Source: Pseudomonadota bacterium
GTDB taxonomy: Bacteria > Pseudomonadota > Gammaproteobacteria > Burkholderiales > Gallionellaceae
Length of the DNA stretch: 11,897 bases
Direction of reading: 5' to 3'
Assembly (NCBI GenBank): GCA_021847165.1
Contig: JAJZUH010000013.1
Span: 1-11,897 of the forward strand
A program made the position numbers and the translations under genes. The notes beneath the pieces are model-generated. The model saw only the letters and a list, made by a program, of their open reading frames with translations. It was not told the DNA's origin and ran no database searches. Positions 1 to 7,464 of this stretch are shown here, in pieces (position 1 is the first letter of the stretch; every line of letters starts with the position of its first letter).

Positions 1-617
1 TCATCTTCTTCGGCGCCGACAAGGCCAAGATCGTCAACGATGCCTTAGGGGCATTGCGCAGCAAGATCGGCCACGAAAAGGGCTACACCAACGGCAAGGC
101 ATGGGAGCCGCTGTGGGTGGTGGATTTTCCCATGTTCGAATACGACGACGAAGCCAAGCGCTGGAACGCCTGCCATCATCCGTTCACTGCGCCCAAGGAT
201 GAGCATCTGCAATTCCTCGAAACCGATCCGGGCAAGTGCCTGGCCAAGGCCTACGACCTCGCCCTGAACGGCTGGGAAATCGGCGGCGGCTCGGTGCGTA
301 TCCACAAGGAAGCCGTGCAGAGCCAAGTGTTCCGCGCGCTCAACATCGGCGCGGAAGAAGCGCAGCTCAAGTTCGGCTTCCTGCTCGACGCGCTGCAATA
401 CGGCGCGCCTCCGCACGGCGGTCTGGCCTTCGGCCTGGATCGCATCGTCACCATGATGACCGGTGCCGAGTCCATCCGCGACGTGATCGCCTTCCCCAAG
501 ACCCAGCGTGCCCAGTGCCTGCTGACGCAGGCACCGTCGGCGGTGGACGAGAAGCAGTTGCGCGAACTGCATATCCGCCTGCGCCAGCCCGCGCCGACCG
601 AGGCAGCCAAGGAATAA
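1..617 (+). CDS. aspS: Aspartyl-tRNA synthetase, C-terminal part (5' end outside window)
   Basis: This class II aminoacyl-tRNA synthetase charges tRNA(Asp), or tRNA(Asp) and tRNA(Asn) if it is non-discriminating, in the cytoplasm. The reading frame is open from base 3 and ends at TAA 615-617, giving 204 visible codons, roughly the C-terminal third of a protein of about 590-600 residues. The visible part has FFGAD near the start, [11 protein letters not shown], the CHHPFTAP segment, [10 protein letters not shown], and class II motif 3 as [10 protein letters not shown] with its ATP-contacting arginine. It closes with the usual [11 protein letters not shown] and a LHIRL tail. No frameshift is seen. 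The next gene starts one base after the stop, so aspS appears to lead, or sit inside, an operon with the RNase/barstar pair. The promoter is not in the window. Family identity is clear; discriminating versus non-discriminating cannot be decided from this part. Confidence 0.97.
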   Translation, partial: IFFGADKAKIVNDALGALRSKIGHEKGYTNGKAWEPLWVVDFPMFEYDDEAKRWNACHHPFTAPKDEHLQFLETDPGKCLAKAYDLALNGWEIGGGSVRIHKEAVQSQVFRALNIGAEEAQLKFGFLLDALQYGAPPHGGLAFGLDRIVTMMTGAESIRDVIAFPKTQRAQCLLTQAPSAVDEKQLRELHIRLRQPAPTEAAKE

Positions 618-618
618 T

Positions 619-999
619 ATGCGGCGTGCAGTACAAGCACGGTGGTGGCTGTTCATCGGCTTGCTGCTGTGCTTGCCGCCGTTTGCCCAGGCGCGCAGCC
701 ATCATTCGCATGTTGCCGATGCAAGCCCGGCCATCTCCGTCGCCGATCTGCCGCCGGAAGCGCGCACGACCTGGCAGCTTATCCGGCATGGAGGCGACTT
801 TCCCTATCGGCGCGACGGCGTGGTGTTCGGCAACTACGAGCATGTGCTGCCACAACGTCCGCGCGGCTATTACCACGAATACACCGTGAAAACGCCGGGT
901 GCGCGCGATCGCGGGGCACGGCGCATTGTGTGCGGTGTGGTGCCAGAATGCTATTACACCGACAATCATTACCGCACTTTCCGCCGTATCGAGGAGTGA
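619..999 (+). CDS. Exported guanyl-specific ribonuclease (barnase / RNase Sa / N1 family)
   Basis: A 126-residue predicted secreted RNase that would cleave single-stranded RNA after G. The N-terminus is a Sec signal peptide: MRR, a hydrophobic stretch at about residues 9-21, and a PFAQA|RS cleavage site near residue 25. The mature part has a guanine-binding loop like that of barnase (FGNYEHVLP, residues 70-78). All three expected catalytic positions are present: Glu87 in YHEYTV, Arg102 in RRIV, and His117 in TDNHYRTF, matching barnase Glu73, Arg87 and His102. Cys105 and Cys111 flank a short turn and could form a disulfide after export. The ATG lies one base after the aspS stop, and AAGGAA at 609-614 overlaps that stop and can serve as ribosome binding site. 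The barstar-like gene follows after two bases, which supports an active, potentially self-toxic enzyme. Whether it acts in the periplasm, in scavenging or against neighbours is not known. Confidence 0.9.
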   Translation: MRRAVQARWWLFIGLLLCLPPFAQARSHHSHVADASPAISVADLPPEARTTWQLIRHGGDFPYRRDGVVFGNYEHVLPQRPRGYYHEYTVKTPGARDRGARRIVCGVVPECYYTDNHYRTFRRIEE

Positions 1000-1001
1000 A
1001 C

Positions 1002-1376
1002 GTGAACGATTTGTGCAAACGATTGCAGAATGTGAGCGAGGCCGGTGTGTATCGGCTCAATTGCGCGACTGACGATCTGCGCAAGAATGCGGCAGATTGC
1101 GGCTATGTCATGTTTGAGGCGAATCTGGCCGGTGCGCACGGCAAGGGAGAGGTGCTGGCAGAACTGGCGCGAGTGATTGCTGCGCCAGACTGGTTCGGTC
1201 ACAACTGGGATGCGCTGGCCGACGCACTGGGGGATCTCTCCTGGAAGGCGGCGCCGGGCTACGTGCTGGTCTTGCATGGCGAGGGCGCGGGCGAAGAGAT
1301 GCTGAACGACATTCTCGATGCCACCGTATCGTTCTGGAAGCGGCAGAACAAGCCATTCTGGGTGTTCTTCGCCTGA
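1002..1376 (+). CDS. Barstar-family ribonuclease inhibitor
   Basis: A 124-residue cytoplasmic protein of the barstar family, expected to bind and block the RNase encoded just upstream until that is exported. It has no signal peptide. The diagnostic segment PDWFGHNWDALADALGDLSW (residues 63-81) aligns with the inhibitory helix of barstar. Asp70 and Asp74 fall where barstar Asp35 and Asp39 contact the barnase active site. The C-terminus (KPFWVFFA) forms the usual final strand. It is longer than the 89-residue Bacillus protein because of about 35 extra N-terminal residues, which is common in proteobacterial members. I chose GTG 1002 because GAGGAG at 991-996 is correctly spaced and no ATG lies nearby in frame. 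The start is two bases after the RNase stop, so the two are probably translated together. The stop shares one base with the nudB start. Confidence 0.92.
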   Translation: MNDLCKRLQNVSEAGVYRLNCATDDLRKNAADCGYVMFEANLAGAHGKGEVLAELARVIAAPDWFGHNWDALADALGDLSWKAAPGYVLVLHGEGAGEEMLNDILDATVSFWKRQNKPFWVFFA

Positions 1377-1828
1377 TGCCGCAATACAAACAGCCGATCT
1401 CCGCGCTCATCGTCATTTACACCCGGGCGCTTGAGGTGCTGCTGCTGGAGCGCGCCGATTTCCCGGGTTACTGGCAATCCGTGACGGGCAGCCGGGACGG
1501 CGAGGAGTCCCTGCGCGAGACCGCCATCCGCGAGGTGGGCGAGGAAACCGGCCTGGATGCAACGCGTTATGTGTTGACGGACTGGCAGATGCAGAACGTG
1601 TACGATATCTATCCGCAGTGGCTGCACCGCTATCCCCCCGGTACCACTCACAACACCGAACATGTGTTCGGCTTGCAACTCCCGCAGCCAGTCGCAGTCC
1701 AACTCGCGCCGCGCGAACATCTGAGCTACCAATGGTTGCCCTGGGATGCGGCAGCAGACAAGGTGTTTTCGCCGAGCAACCGTGAGGCGATCCTGCAATT
1801 ACCGGAAAGGGCAAAGCATGTCCGATAA
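1376..1828 (+). CDS. nudB: Dihydroneopterin triphosphate diphosphatase (Nudix)
   Basis: A 150-residue Nudix hydrolase that removes pyrophosphate from dihydroneopterin triphosphate in folate synthesis in the cytoplasm. The Nudix box is perfect at residues 38-60: G38, E44, then R52-E53, E56-E57 and G59-L60, which supplies the Mg2+ ligands. Family-specific segments outside the box match NudB closely: YKQP at the N-terminus, [17 protein letters not shown], and the HNTEHVFGL segment before the C-terminal [11 protein letters not shown]. Length is the same as E. coli NudB (150). The ATG overlaps the barstar stop by one base (TGATG), and the 3' end overlaps nadA by 11 bases, so it lies within the same transcript. 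Position after aspS is the usual betaproteobacterial arrangement as I recall it. Nothing is missing or unusual. Confidence 0.95.
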   Translation: MPQYKQPISALIVIYTRALEVLLLERADFPGYWQSVTGSRDGEESLRETAIREVGEETGLDATRYVLTDWQMQNVYDIYPQWLHRYPPGTTHNTEHVFGLQLPQPVAVQLAPREHLSYQWLPWDAAADKVFSPSNREAILQLPERAKHVR

Positions 1829-2915
1829 CGTCATCTCCATCGCCTATGAGCATCCCGATGCTGCGCAGACCGGTTGCAGCACTGCGCATGCCTGGGCGAA
1901 GAAGCCGCGCGAGCCTGAGGCTGACGAGAAGGTCGAACTGATCGCACGCATCAAACGCCTGCTGAAGGAACAGGACGCCGTGCTGGTGGCGCATTACTAC
2001 GTGCACCCGGACCTGCAGGATCTGGCGGAACAGACCGGCGGCATTGTGTCCGACTCGCTCGACATGGCCAACTTCGGCCACCTGCATCCGGCCAGGACCA
2101 TCGTCGTGGCGGGCGTGCGCTTCATGGGCGAGACGGCCAAGATACTCAATCCCGAAAAGCGCGTGCTGATGCCCGACCTCGAGGCCGAATGCTCGCTCGA
2201 CCTCGGCTGTCCCATCGAAGAATTCGCCCCATTCTGCGACGCGCATCCTGACCGCGTGGTGGTGGTGTACGCCAATACCAGCGCCGCAGTGAAAGCGCGC
2301 GCCGACTGGATGGTGACCAGCTCCATCGCCTTGCCGGTGGTGAAGCACCTCAAGGAGCAGGGCAGGAAGGTATTGTGGGCGCCGGATCGGCATCTGGGCA
2401 GCTACGTGCAGGAACAGACCGGTGCCGACATGCTGCTGTGGCAGGGTTCGTGCATCGTGCACGACGAATACAAGGCCAGGGAACTGCAGGAGCTCAAGAC
2501 GCAACACCCCGGTGCGCAGGTACTGGTGCATCCCGAATCGCCGCGCGCCGTGGTGAAGCTGGCCGACGTGGTCGGCTCCACCACGCAGCTGATCCGGGCC
2601 GCGCAGCATTCCGCCGCCAGTGAATTCATCGTCGCCACCGACAACGGCATCCTGCACAAGATGCGTACCCTGTGTCCGGACAAGCTCTTCCTCGAAGCAC
2701 CCACCGCCGGTGTCGGCGCGAACTGCACCAGCTGCAGCCATTGCCCGTGGATGGCGATGAACGGCTTGCTGAATCTGGCAGAGGTGCTGGAAACCGGCAA
2801 CAACGAGATTCATGTCGATCCCGCCATCATCCCGCGCGCGGTGCAGCCCATCAAGCGCATGCTGGACTTCGCCAGGCAGATCAATCTGCCGACGCGCGGG
2901 ATAGGTAACGCGTGA
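1818..2915 (+). CDS. nadA: Quinolinate synthase (4Fe-4S), NAD biosynthesis
   Basis: NadA condenses iminoaspartate with dihydroxyacetone phosphate to give quinolinate, the step after NadB in de novo NAD synthesis. The 365-residue product is a full-length long-type NadA. The expected [4Fe-4S] cysteines are Cys125 ([11 protein letters not shown]), Cys212 (GSCIVHDE) and Cys309, the last being in the C-x2-C-x2-C segment Cys303/Cys306/Cys309 ([15 protein letters not shown]). Other family landmarks are VAHYYVHPD (residues 58-65), [10 protein letters not shown] (75-84), [13 protein letters not shown] (100-112), HPES and [10 protein letters not shown]. The start at 1818 is chosen because GGAAAGGG at 1803-1810 is well placed; frame-open sequence upstream only overlaps nudB. 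It overlaps nudB by 11 bases, so it is probably the last gene of the aspS operon. nadB and nadC are not in the window. Confidence 0.96.
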   Translation: MSDNVISIAYEHPDAAQTGCSTAHAWAKKPREPEADEKVELIARIKRLLKEQDAVLVAHYYVHPDLQDLAEQTGGIVSDSLDMANFGHLHPARTIVVAGVRFMGETAKILNPEKRVLMPDLEAECSLDLGCPIEEFAPFCDAHPDRVVVVYANTSAAVKARADWMVTSSIALPVVKHLKEQGRKVLWAPDRHLGSYVQEQTGADMLLWQGSCIVHDEYKARELQELKTQHPGAQVLVHPESPRAVVKLADVVGSTTQLIRAAQHSAASEFIVATDNGILHKMRTLCPDKLFLEAPTAGVGANCTSCSHCPWMAMNGLLNLAEVLETGNNEIHVDPAIIPRAVQPIKRMLDFARQINLPTRGIGNA

Positions 2916-2920
2916 AGACC

Positions 2921-2936
2921 TGGCCGCTTCCGGCCA
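2921..2936 (+). terminator. Short GC hairpin just after nadA
   Basis: A perfect 6-bp stem TGGCCG/CGGCCA with a CTTC loop begins six bases after the nadA stop. No T-run follows (AAAGATAC), so it is not a classical intrinsic terminator. It could mark the 3' end of the aspS-nadA transcript or protect it from exonucleases. The remaining part of the gap up to 3095 holds only a weak ACCGG-TATG-CCGGT inverted repeat at 3047-3060 and no promoter that I would defend. Confidence 0.35.
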
Positions 2937-3095
2937 AAGATACACTGTCGCATCTGCACTTCATCCGGCTCAATCGCGTCCCGGCCACATCCATGCGCCA
3001 TGACTATCCAGTCCGATTGGCATATGGTACTTTTCTTGTGTCCAGGACCGGTATGCCGGTGATTGCAGGGCACAATATCGGAAGTCGGGAAATTC

Positions 3096-3842
3096 ATGAA
3101 GCCTGTCAAAGATGATTGCGGCAGTTACACCATCCCTTCGCTCCGCCGATGGCGAGTGATGGAGGTCGTTACGCAAAATGGGACGTCCAGCCGCCATGTT
3201 TATGGGCATGACATAACGAACGACACGGATCGCGCATCTACCAGTATCGAAGAATTCAATCGGGAGGCGATGACCGTCACCACTCACAGCGGCAGCATAT
3301 ACAAGCTGCTGGGTGTGCCGGGTCGTTCTCGCGGAGGAGCGAAAGTCTGGAAGGAGTGGTGCGACAAGCATAACGTCGTTTCGGAAAACGACGTAACCGA
3401 CGAATACTTCAGCGTCGATAAGCTGTTCACCCAGATTAACGAAGAGCTCTATGCCGGGCTGCAGGAATTGGCCGACTCGACTTTTCCCAAGCGCTGCGAA
3501 AGTTGCGGTCGGGAATATCGCAATGCCGCCGAATTTCTTGCAGCCACCCGGCCTGTGCATCCCGATTCCAGCGGGTTGAAGCCGCACGACGACGGTCAAA
3601 TGATCGTGGATCTGTTTCGCAATTGCGTTTGCGGTTCGACCCTGCTCGAAAGCTTTGGAAATCGGCGCGACCTGGGCGAATATGGCGTCAAACGCCGCAT
3701 GCGATTTGAGGATATGGTCGGCAAACTGGTTGCGAAGGGCTGCAGGGAAGAAATAATACGAAGCGAACTGCTCAAGCTCATGCGTGGGCAACCCAATGAA
3801 GTAATCAGGCTGGCAAAGCGCAGGAATGCCGGAAGTCGTTAG
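3096..3842 (+). CDS. Hypothetical protein with CxxC...CxC cysteine set (possible metal-binding domain)
   Basis: I cannot give a function for this 248-residue protein. It has no signal peptide and no membrane segment. Residues 10-70 look like a small strand-rich domain (RRWRVMEVV, RHVYGHDITND, MTVTTHSGSIYKL), followed by a charged stretch with WKEWCDKHNVV and DVTDEYF. A second domain at about residues 130-200 carries Cys134 and Cys137 (FPKRCESCGREY) and Cys177 and Cys179 (LFRNCVCGSTL), then a basic NRRDLGEYGVKRRMRF segment. Two cysteine pairs about 40 residues apart suggest a zinc or other metal site. The last 40 residues look helical. I chose ATG 3096, with GGGA at 3087-3090, over an upstream in-frame TTG at 3063 lacking a ribosome binding site. 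A hand count of bases 3061-3120 gives 28/60 G+C against 39/60 in aspS at 421-480, a small sample that hints at different origin. The opposite strand is also open here, but only this strand gives a domain-like protein. Confidence 0.75.
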   Translation: MKPVKDDCGSYTIPSLRRWRVMEVVTQNGTSSRHVYGHDITNDTDRASTSIEEFNREAMTVTTHSGSIYKLLGVPGRSRGGAKVWKEWCDKHNVVSENDVTDEYFSVDKLFTQINEELYAGLQELADSTFPKRCESCGREYRNAAEFLAATRPVHPDSSGLKPHDDGQMIVDLFRNCVCGSTLLESFGNRRDLGEYGVKRRMRFEDMVGKLVAKGCREEIIRSELLKLMRGQPNEVIRLAKRRNAGSR

Positions 3843-3977
3843 CAGACTGAAGGCAACCTTGGAAAGCCGTAATCGGATACGACTCTGGGAAATTCCCTTT
3901 CCCAATATGGGGCGTGGTGGCTGCCGTCACCGATGACGGCAAATCACTTAAGCGAAGCGGCCGTATCTTGCGGCTGT
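3843..3977. other. Convergent intergenic gap with hairpins, no clear terminator
   Basis: This 135-base gap lies between the stop of the orphan gene (plus) and the stop of the PII-like gene (minus), where both transcripts should end. It holds GGGAAA-TTCCC-TTTCCC at 3887-3903 and a perfect 6-bp stem GCCGTC-ACCGAT-GACGGC at 3923-3940. Neither is followed by a T-run on either strand. The second hairpin is the better candidate for a shared transcript end. No gene or partial gene is recognisable. Confidence 0.4.
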
Positions 3978-4310
3978 TCAGTCAGTATTGGCCTGCACGC
4001 ATAAACGACGGAACTCCTGTACTTCCGTGACCCATAGCACGCCATCGCCCATATGTCCGGTATGGGCCTGCGTATGAATAATGAACAAAATGTCCGTGAG
4101 CATCTCGTCAGGGGCGACGATCTCGATGCGGATTTTCTTTGTAAAGTCCGTCAGTTCTTCCTTTAGCGTGTCACGATGCTCGATTCCTGGGTGAGCACTG
4201 CATCCTTCCACGAAGGAGATATTCATGCCGGGGAATCCCGGCAGTTGGCGGAATGCATCGCGAATTTTGTGAAGGTGCGATGGCCGCACGATGGCTTTGA
4301 TTTCTTTCAT
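3978..4310 (-). CDS. PII-like signalling protein linked to heavy-metal RND efflux (PII-NG type)
   Basis: A 110-residue PII-superfamily protein. Compared by hand with E. coli GlnB (recalled), the N-terminal strand and helix (MKEIKAIVRP, HKIRDAF) and RIEIVAPDEM (residues 61-70) match. The B-loop TGHMGDG (84-90) that holds nucleotide phosphates is kept. The T-loop is different: GlnB Tyr51, the uridylylation site, corresponds to Glu52; Gln39, a 2-oxoglutarate contact, to His40; Lys85 and Lys90 to His86 and Val91. Cys37, His40 and His45 lie in the altered loop, and Cys104 near the end. It is therefore unlikely to be a GlnD-controlled nitrogen sensor. A PII group found next to CusA/CzcA genes, called PII-NG, has been described and fits this case; its function is not settled to my knowledge. 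The start has GGAG at 4317-4320, whose last base overlaps the czcA stop, leaving nine bases between the genes, so translation is coupled to the pump. Confidence 0.85.
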   Translation of the reverse strand: MKEIKAIVRPSHLHKIRDAFRQLPGFPGMNISFVEGCSAHPGIEHRDTLKEELTDFTKKIRIEIVAPDEMLTDILFIIHTQAHTGHMGDGVLWVTEVQEFRRLCVQANTD

Positions 4311-4319
4311 GATGATCTC

Positions 4320-7300
4320 CTATGCCTCGATGGGCTTTTCTTCGAACCATTTATACAGCGTTGGCAGTACGACCAGCGTCAGCAGCGTAGAGGTGATCAA
4401 CCCCCCGATCACGACGATCGCCAAGGGGCGTTGCACTTCGGAACCAGGTCCGCTAGCGAACAGCATCGGAATCAATCCCAGCATTGCCACCGTCGCAGTC
4501 ATCAGCACAGGGCGGAAACGTTGTCGGCAGCCCTTTGTCACAGCTTCGGCCTGCTTCATTCCTTCGCTGCGCAGGTTGCGGATGTAGGATACCAGTACGA
4601 CGCCGTTCAATACCGCGATCCCCCACAGCGCGATGAACCCTACCGAGGCCGGAACAGACAAATACTCTCCGGTAATAAAGAGCCCAACCACTCCGCCTAT
4701 TGAAGCGAAAGGCAAGACCAGAATGATCAGTGCGGCATAGCGTATCGACCCGAACAGCAGGAACAGCAGGAAAAATATCGCGGCTATCGTCACCGGTACG
4801 ATAATTTTCAGATGCCCCATCGCGCGCTCCATGTTCTGGAATTGCCCACCCCACTCCAGGTAATAGCCATCAGGAAGTTTGATCTTGCTATCTACAGTGC
4901 GCTGCAACTCGCTGACAAAACTGCCCAGATCGCGATCCTTAACATTCACACCGATTACGATGCGTCGCTTCCCTTCTTCCCTGCTGATCTGGGCCGGTCC
5001 ATCGGCGACGCGAATGGAGGCCAGATTTTCCAGCGCTACCAGCGCACCATTGGGGGAACTCACGAGCAAGCTGCGGATGGCCTCAACATCGCCGCGAAAC
5101 GCTTCCGGCAGACGCACGACAGCTCCGAATCGACGTTCTCCCTCATATATTTCTGTCGCTGTCCGCCCTCCAATAGCGGCTTCGATAAAGTCGTGCACGT
5201 CCGACACGTTGATGCCGTGACGGGCGATGGCTTGCCGGTCGATTTCGATGGACAGATATTGTTGCCCTGTAATCCTCTCGACCTTCATATCCTGTGCGCC
5301 TTTCACCGAGGCAGCCAGCTTTGCTATTGCCTCCGCATTTTGTTTCAATATTTCCAGGTCGTCGCCGAAAAGCTTGATCGCCACGTCAGAACGCACGCCG
5401 GTAACCATTTCATCAACCCGGTCGGATATAGGTTGTGCCATGACAATCTGTACGCCCGGCAGGGCCATCAGTTTTTCGCGAATGCTGGCGGCGATATCGT
5501 CTTGGGTCCAGCCGTTCGGCCACTCATTTCGTGGTTTGAGGCTGACGATGGGGGTGGATTCGTTCTGCCCCTGTGAATCAGCTGGACTTTCGCCGCGCCC
5601 TACGCCCGAGACTACGGACTTGACACCGGGGACCTGCATCACCATTTGCATTGCCTCCATCTCCAGCTTGATCGATTCCTCGAGCGAGATGTTCGGTACC
5701 CGGTTGATGCCCGGCACGATAGAGCCTTCCTTCATTTCAGGAATAAAGGCCGTGCCGAGGAAGGGCAGTAAAAATATGACTGAGAAGAACAGGGTGAGCG
5801 ATATGATGATTGTCTTCTTGCCGTTGGACAGTGCCCAGTCGAGCAATCTGACATAGGGTTTTCTTGCCAGTGCGACAAGGCGGGTGTCGTGTTCGTCCTT
5901 CCCGACCAGAAGGTAGGAGCACAGTACCGGAGTGAGCGTGAGCGAGAGGATCAACGATACAAACAACGCGATGGCGATCGTGAAAGCCAGCGGCGCGAAC
6001 ATCTTTCCTTCCATGCCTTGCAAAGTCATCAGAGGCAAGAACACCAGTATGATGATCGATACGCCGAAAGCCACCGGTGTGCCAACCTCCGATGCCGCAT
6101 CCAGAACCACACGCACCCGGCTCATCCCGCGGCCCTTATGCTCCGCAAGTCGCTGGAATGAATTTTCCACAACGACAACCGCACCGTCTACGATCAAGCC
6201 GGTGGCGATTGCCAACCCTCCCAGCGACATCAGGTTGGCAGACAGGCCAAAGTAATTCATCACGATGAATGTGATCAGCGGTGTCAGGATCAGGGAAGCG
6301 ACGACGACCAGTGACGAGCGTATATCACCCAGAAACAGGAACAGTACGATGACGACCAGTACAACTCCCTCAAGCAGCACCTTCACCACCGTGTCCAGAG
6401 CTGCATCGACCAACTCGCTCCTATCATAGTAGGGGACGATCTTCAGGCCATCCGGCAACATGCCTTTCCTGTTGATTTCGTCGACCCTTTCCTTGATGCG
6501 GGAAACCACTTCCTTTGCATTGCCGGCGCGTATCATCATTACAACGCCGCCGACCGATTCGGTGACCCCGTTCTTCAGCAGTGCGCCATAGCGCACTTCG
6601 TGGTCGATGGTGACTTCGGCGACATCTCGTATGAGCACAGGAACGCCGTCCTGCTCCTTCAGCACGATGCTGCGAATGTCATCTGTTCCTTTGATCAGCC
6701 CGACACCCCGGATCAGATACTGTTCGGCATAGTGGGGCAGTACACCTCCGCCGGAGTTGGCGTTGTTGCGAGCCAGCGCCTGATAGACTTCCTGCAGCGT
6801 GACCTTGTAGTGACGCATTCGATCAGGATTCACCAGTGCCTGATATTGTTTGATGTAACCCCCCTGGGAATTGATCTCCGCCACGCCGGGGATGCCCCGC
6901 AACAGGGGGCGCACGACCCAGTCTTGAACGATCCTGCGGCTGGTGAGTTCGTCGATGGAAAGCGCATTGTTGCTATCACTCGGAAGTTCGAGTGTGTATT
7001 GGTACACTTCGCCAAGCCCGGTGGATAGCGGACCCAGAGTCGGCGTAACACCCGACGGCATGCGGCCTGCAACCTCAATCAGCCGTTCCATTACCAACTG
7101 GCGAGCGAAGTACACATCGGTCGAATCGGTAAATACCAGCGTGATCAACGACAGCCCCGGCTTGTTCAGCGAGCGCATCTCATCGAGTCCGGGCAAGCCG
7201 GTCATCGCCATCTCGAGCGGAACGGTCACGAAACGTTCGACTTCCTCGGGTGACTTTCCCTGTGCCACGGTGGCGATCTGTACCTGCACATTGGTAACGT

Positions 7301-7421
7301 CGGGGAAGGCATCCACCGACAGCTTGCGTGCGGCATTGAGTCCGAACAGAAGCAAACACACTGCTATCACAAGCAGGACCAGACGCTGCTTTAGTGCAGC
7401 ACGTATCATAATTTCAAGCAT
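4320..7421 (-). CDS. czcA: CzcA-type heavy-metal efflux RND transporter, inner-membrane pump
   Basis: A 1033-residue HME-RND antiporter that uses proton influx to expel metal ions through CzcB and CzcC. It has TM1 at about 12-30, TM2-TM6 at about 345-500, a central loop, and a second membrane set from about 535 and 870-1025, with two large periplasmic regions. TM4 reads ATGLIVDGAVVVVEN: Asp412 and Glu419 correspond to CzcA Asp408 and Glu415, but Ala406 stands where CzcA has Asp402, and the segment length follows CusA. The three methionines that bind copper in CusA correspond by hand alignment to Gly571, Glu621 and Glu671 (DRVDEMVTGVRSD), which argues for a divalent ion such as Zn, Co, Cd or Ni. 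I chose ATG 7421, preceded by GAGGG at 7426-7430; earlier in-frame starts would run into czcB. A 43-base gap separates it from czcB. The stop is part of the ribosome binding site of the PII-like gene. Substrate is inferred. Confidence 0.93.
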   Translation of the reverse strand: MLEIMIRAALKQRLVLLVIAVCLLLFGLNAARKLSVDAFPDVTNVQVQIATVAQGKSPEEVERFVTVPLEMAMTGLPGLDEMRSLNKPGLSLITLVFTDSTDVYFARQLVMERLIEVAGRMPSGVTPTLGPLSTGLGEVYQYTLELPSDSNNALSIDELTSRRIVQDWVVRPLLRGIPGVAEINSQGGYIKQYQALVNPDRMRHYKVTLQEVYQALARNNANSGGGVLPHYAEQYLIRGVGLIKGTDDIRSIVLKEQDGVPVLIRDVAEVTIDHEVRYGALLKNGVTESVGGVVMMIRAGNAKEVVSRIKERVDEINRKGMLPDGLKIVPYYDRSELVDAALDTVVKVLLEGVVLVVIVLFLFLGDIRSSLVVVASLILTPLITFIVMNYFGLSANLMSLGGLAIATGLIVDGAVVVVENSFQRLAEHKGRGMSRVRVVLDAASEVGTPVAFGVSIIILVFLPLMTLQGMEGKMFAPLAFTIAIALFVSLILSLTLTPVLCSYLLVGKDEHDTRLVALARKPYVRLLDWALSNGKKTIIISLTLFFSVIFLLPFLGTAFIPEMKEGSIVPGINRVPNISLEESIKLEMEAMQMVMQVPGVKSVVSGVGRGESPADSQGQNESTPIVSLKPRNEWPNGWTQDDIAASIREKLMALPGVQIVMAQPISDRVDEMVTGVRSDVAIKLFGDDLEILKQNAEAIAKLAASVKGAQDMKVERITGQQYLSIEIDRQAIARHGINVSDVHDFIEAAIGGRTATEIYEGERRFGAVVRLPEAFRGDVEAIRSLLVSSPNGALVALENLASIRVADGPAQISREEGKRRIVIGVNVKDRDLGSFVSELQRTVDSKIKLPDGYYLEWGGQFQNMERAMGHLKIIVPVTIAAIFFLLFLLFGSIRYAALIILVLPFASIGGVVGLFITGEYLSVPASVGFIALWGIAVLNGVVLVSYIRNLRSEGMKQAEAVTKGCRQRFRPVLMTATVAMLGLIPMLFASGPGSEVQRPLAIVVIGGLITSTLLTLVVLPTLYKWFEEKPIEA

Positions 7422-7464
7422 TTTTCCCTCTATTACGCATTGTCGTTTCCGGCCAGATGCAGTC

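Noticed and set aside
1413..2945. A 510-codon open frame on the minus strand opposite nudB and nadA
   Set aside because: The plus strand encodes two unmistakable enzymes. The minus product is His/Arg/Gly-rich without domain motifs, as expected for a shadow frame in GC-rich DNA.
2970..3905. A 311-codon open frame on the minus strand opposite the orphan gene
   Set aside because: Its product shows no domain logic or signal, while the plus-strand frame has paired cysteines, acidic/basic segments and a ribosome binding site. I prefer the plus strand, though both strands being open is unusual enough that a homologue search should confirm it.
3843..3977. Possible remnant gene in the convergent gap (a short plus-strand frame with a GKFPFPIWGVVAAV-like stretch)
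   Set aside because: No start codon with a ribosome binding site, no match to a family I know, and the frame is too short to separate from chance.
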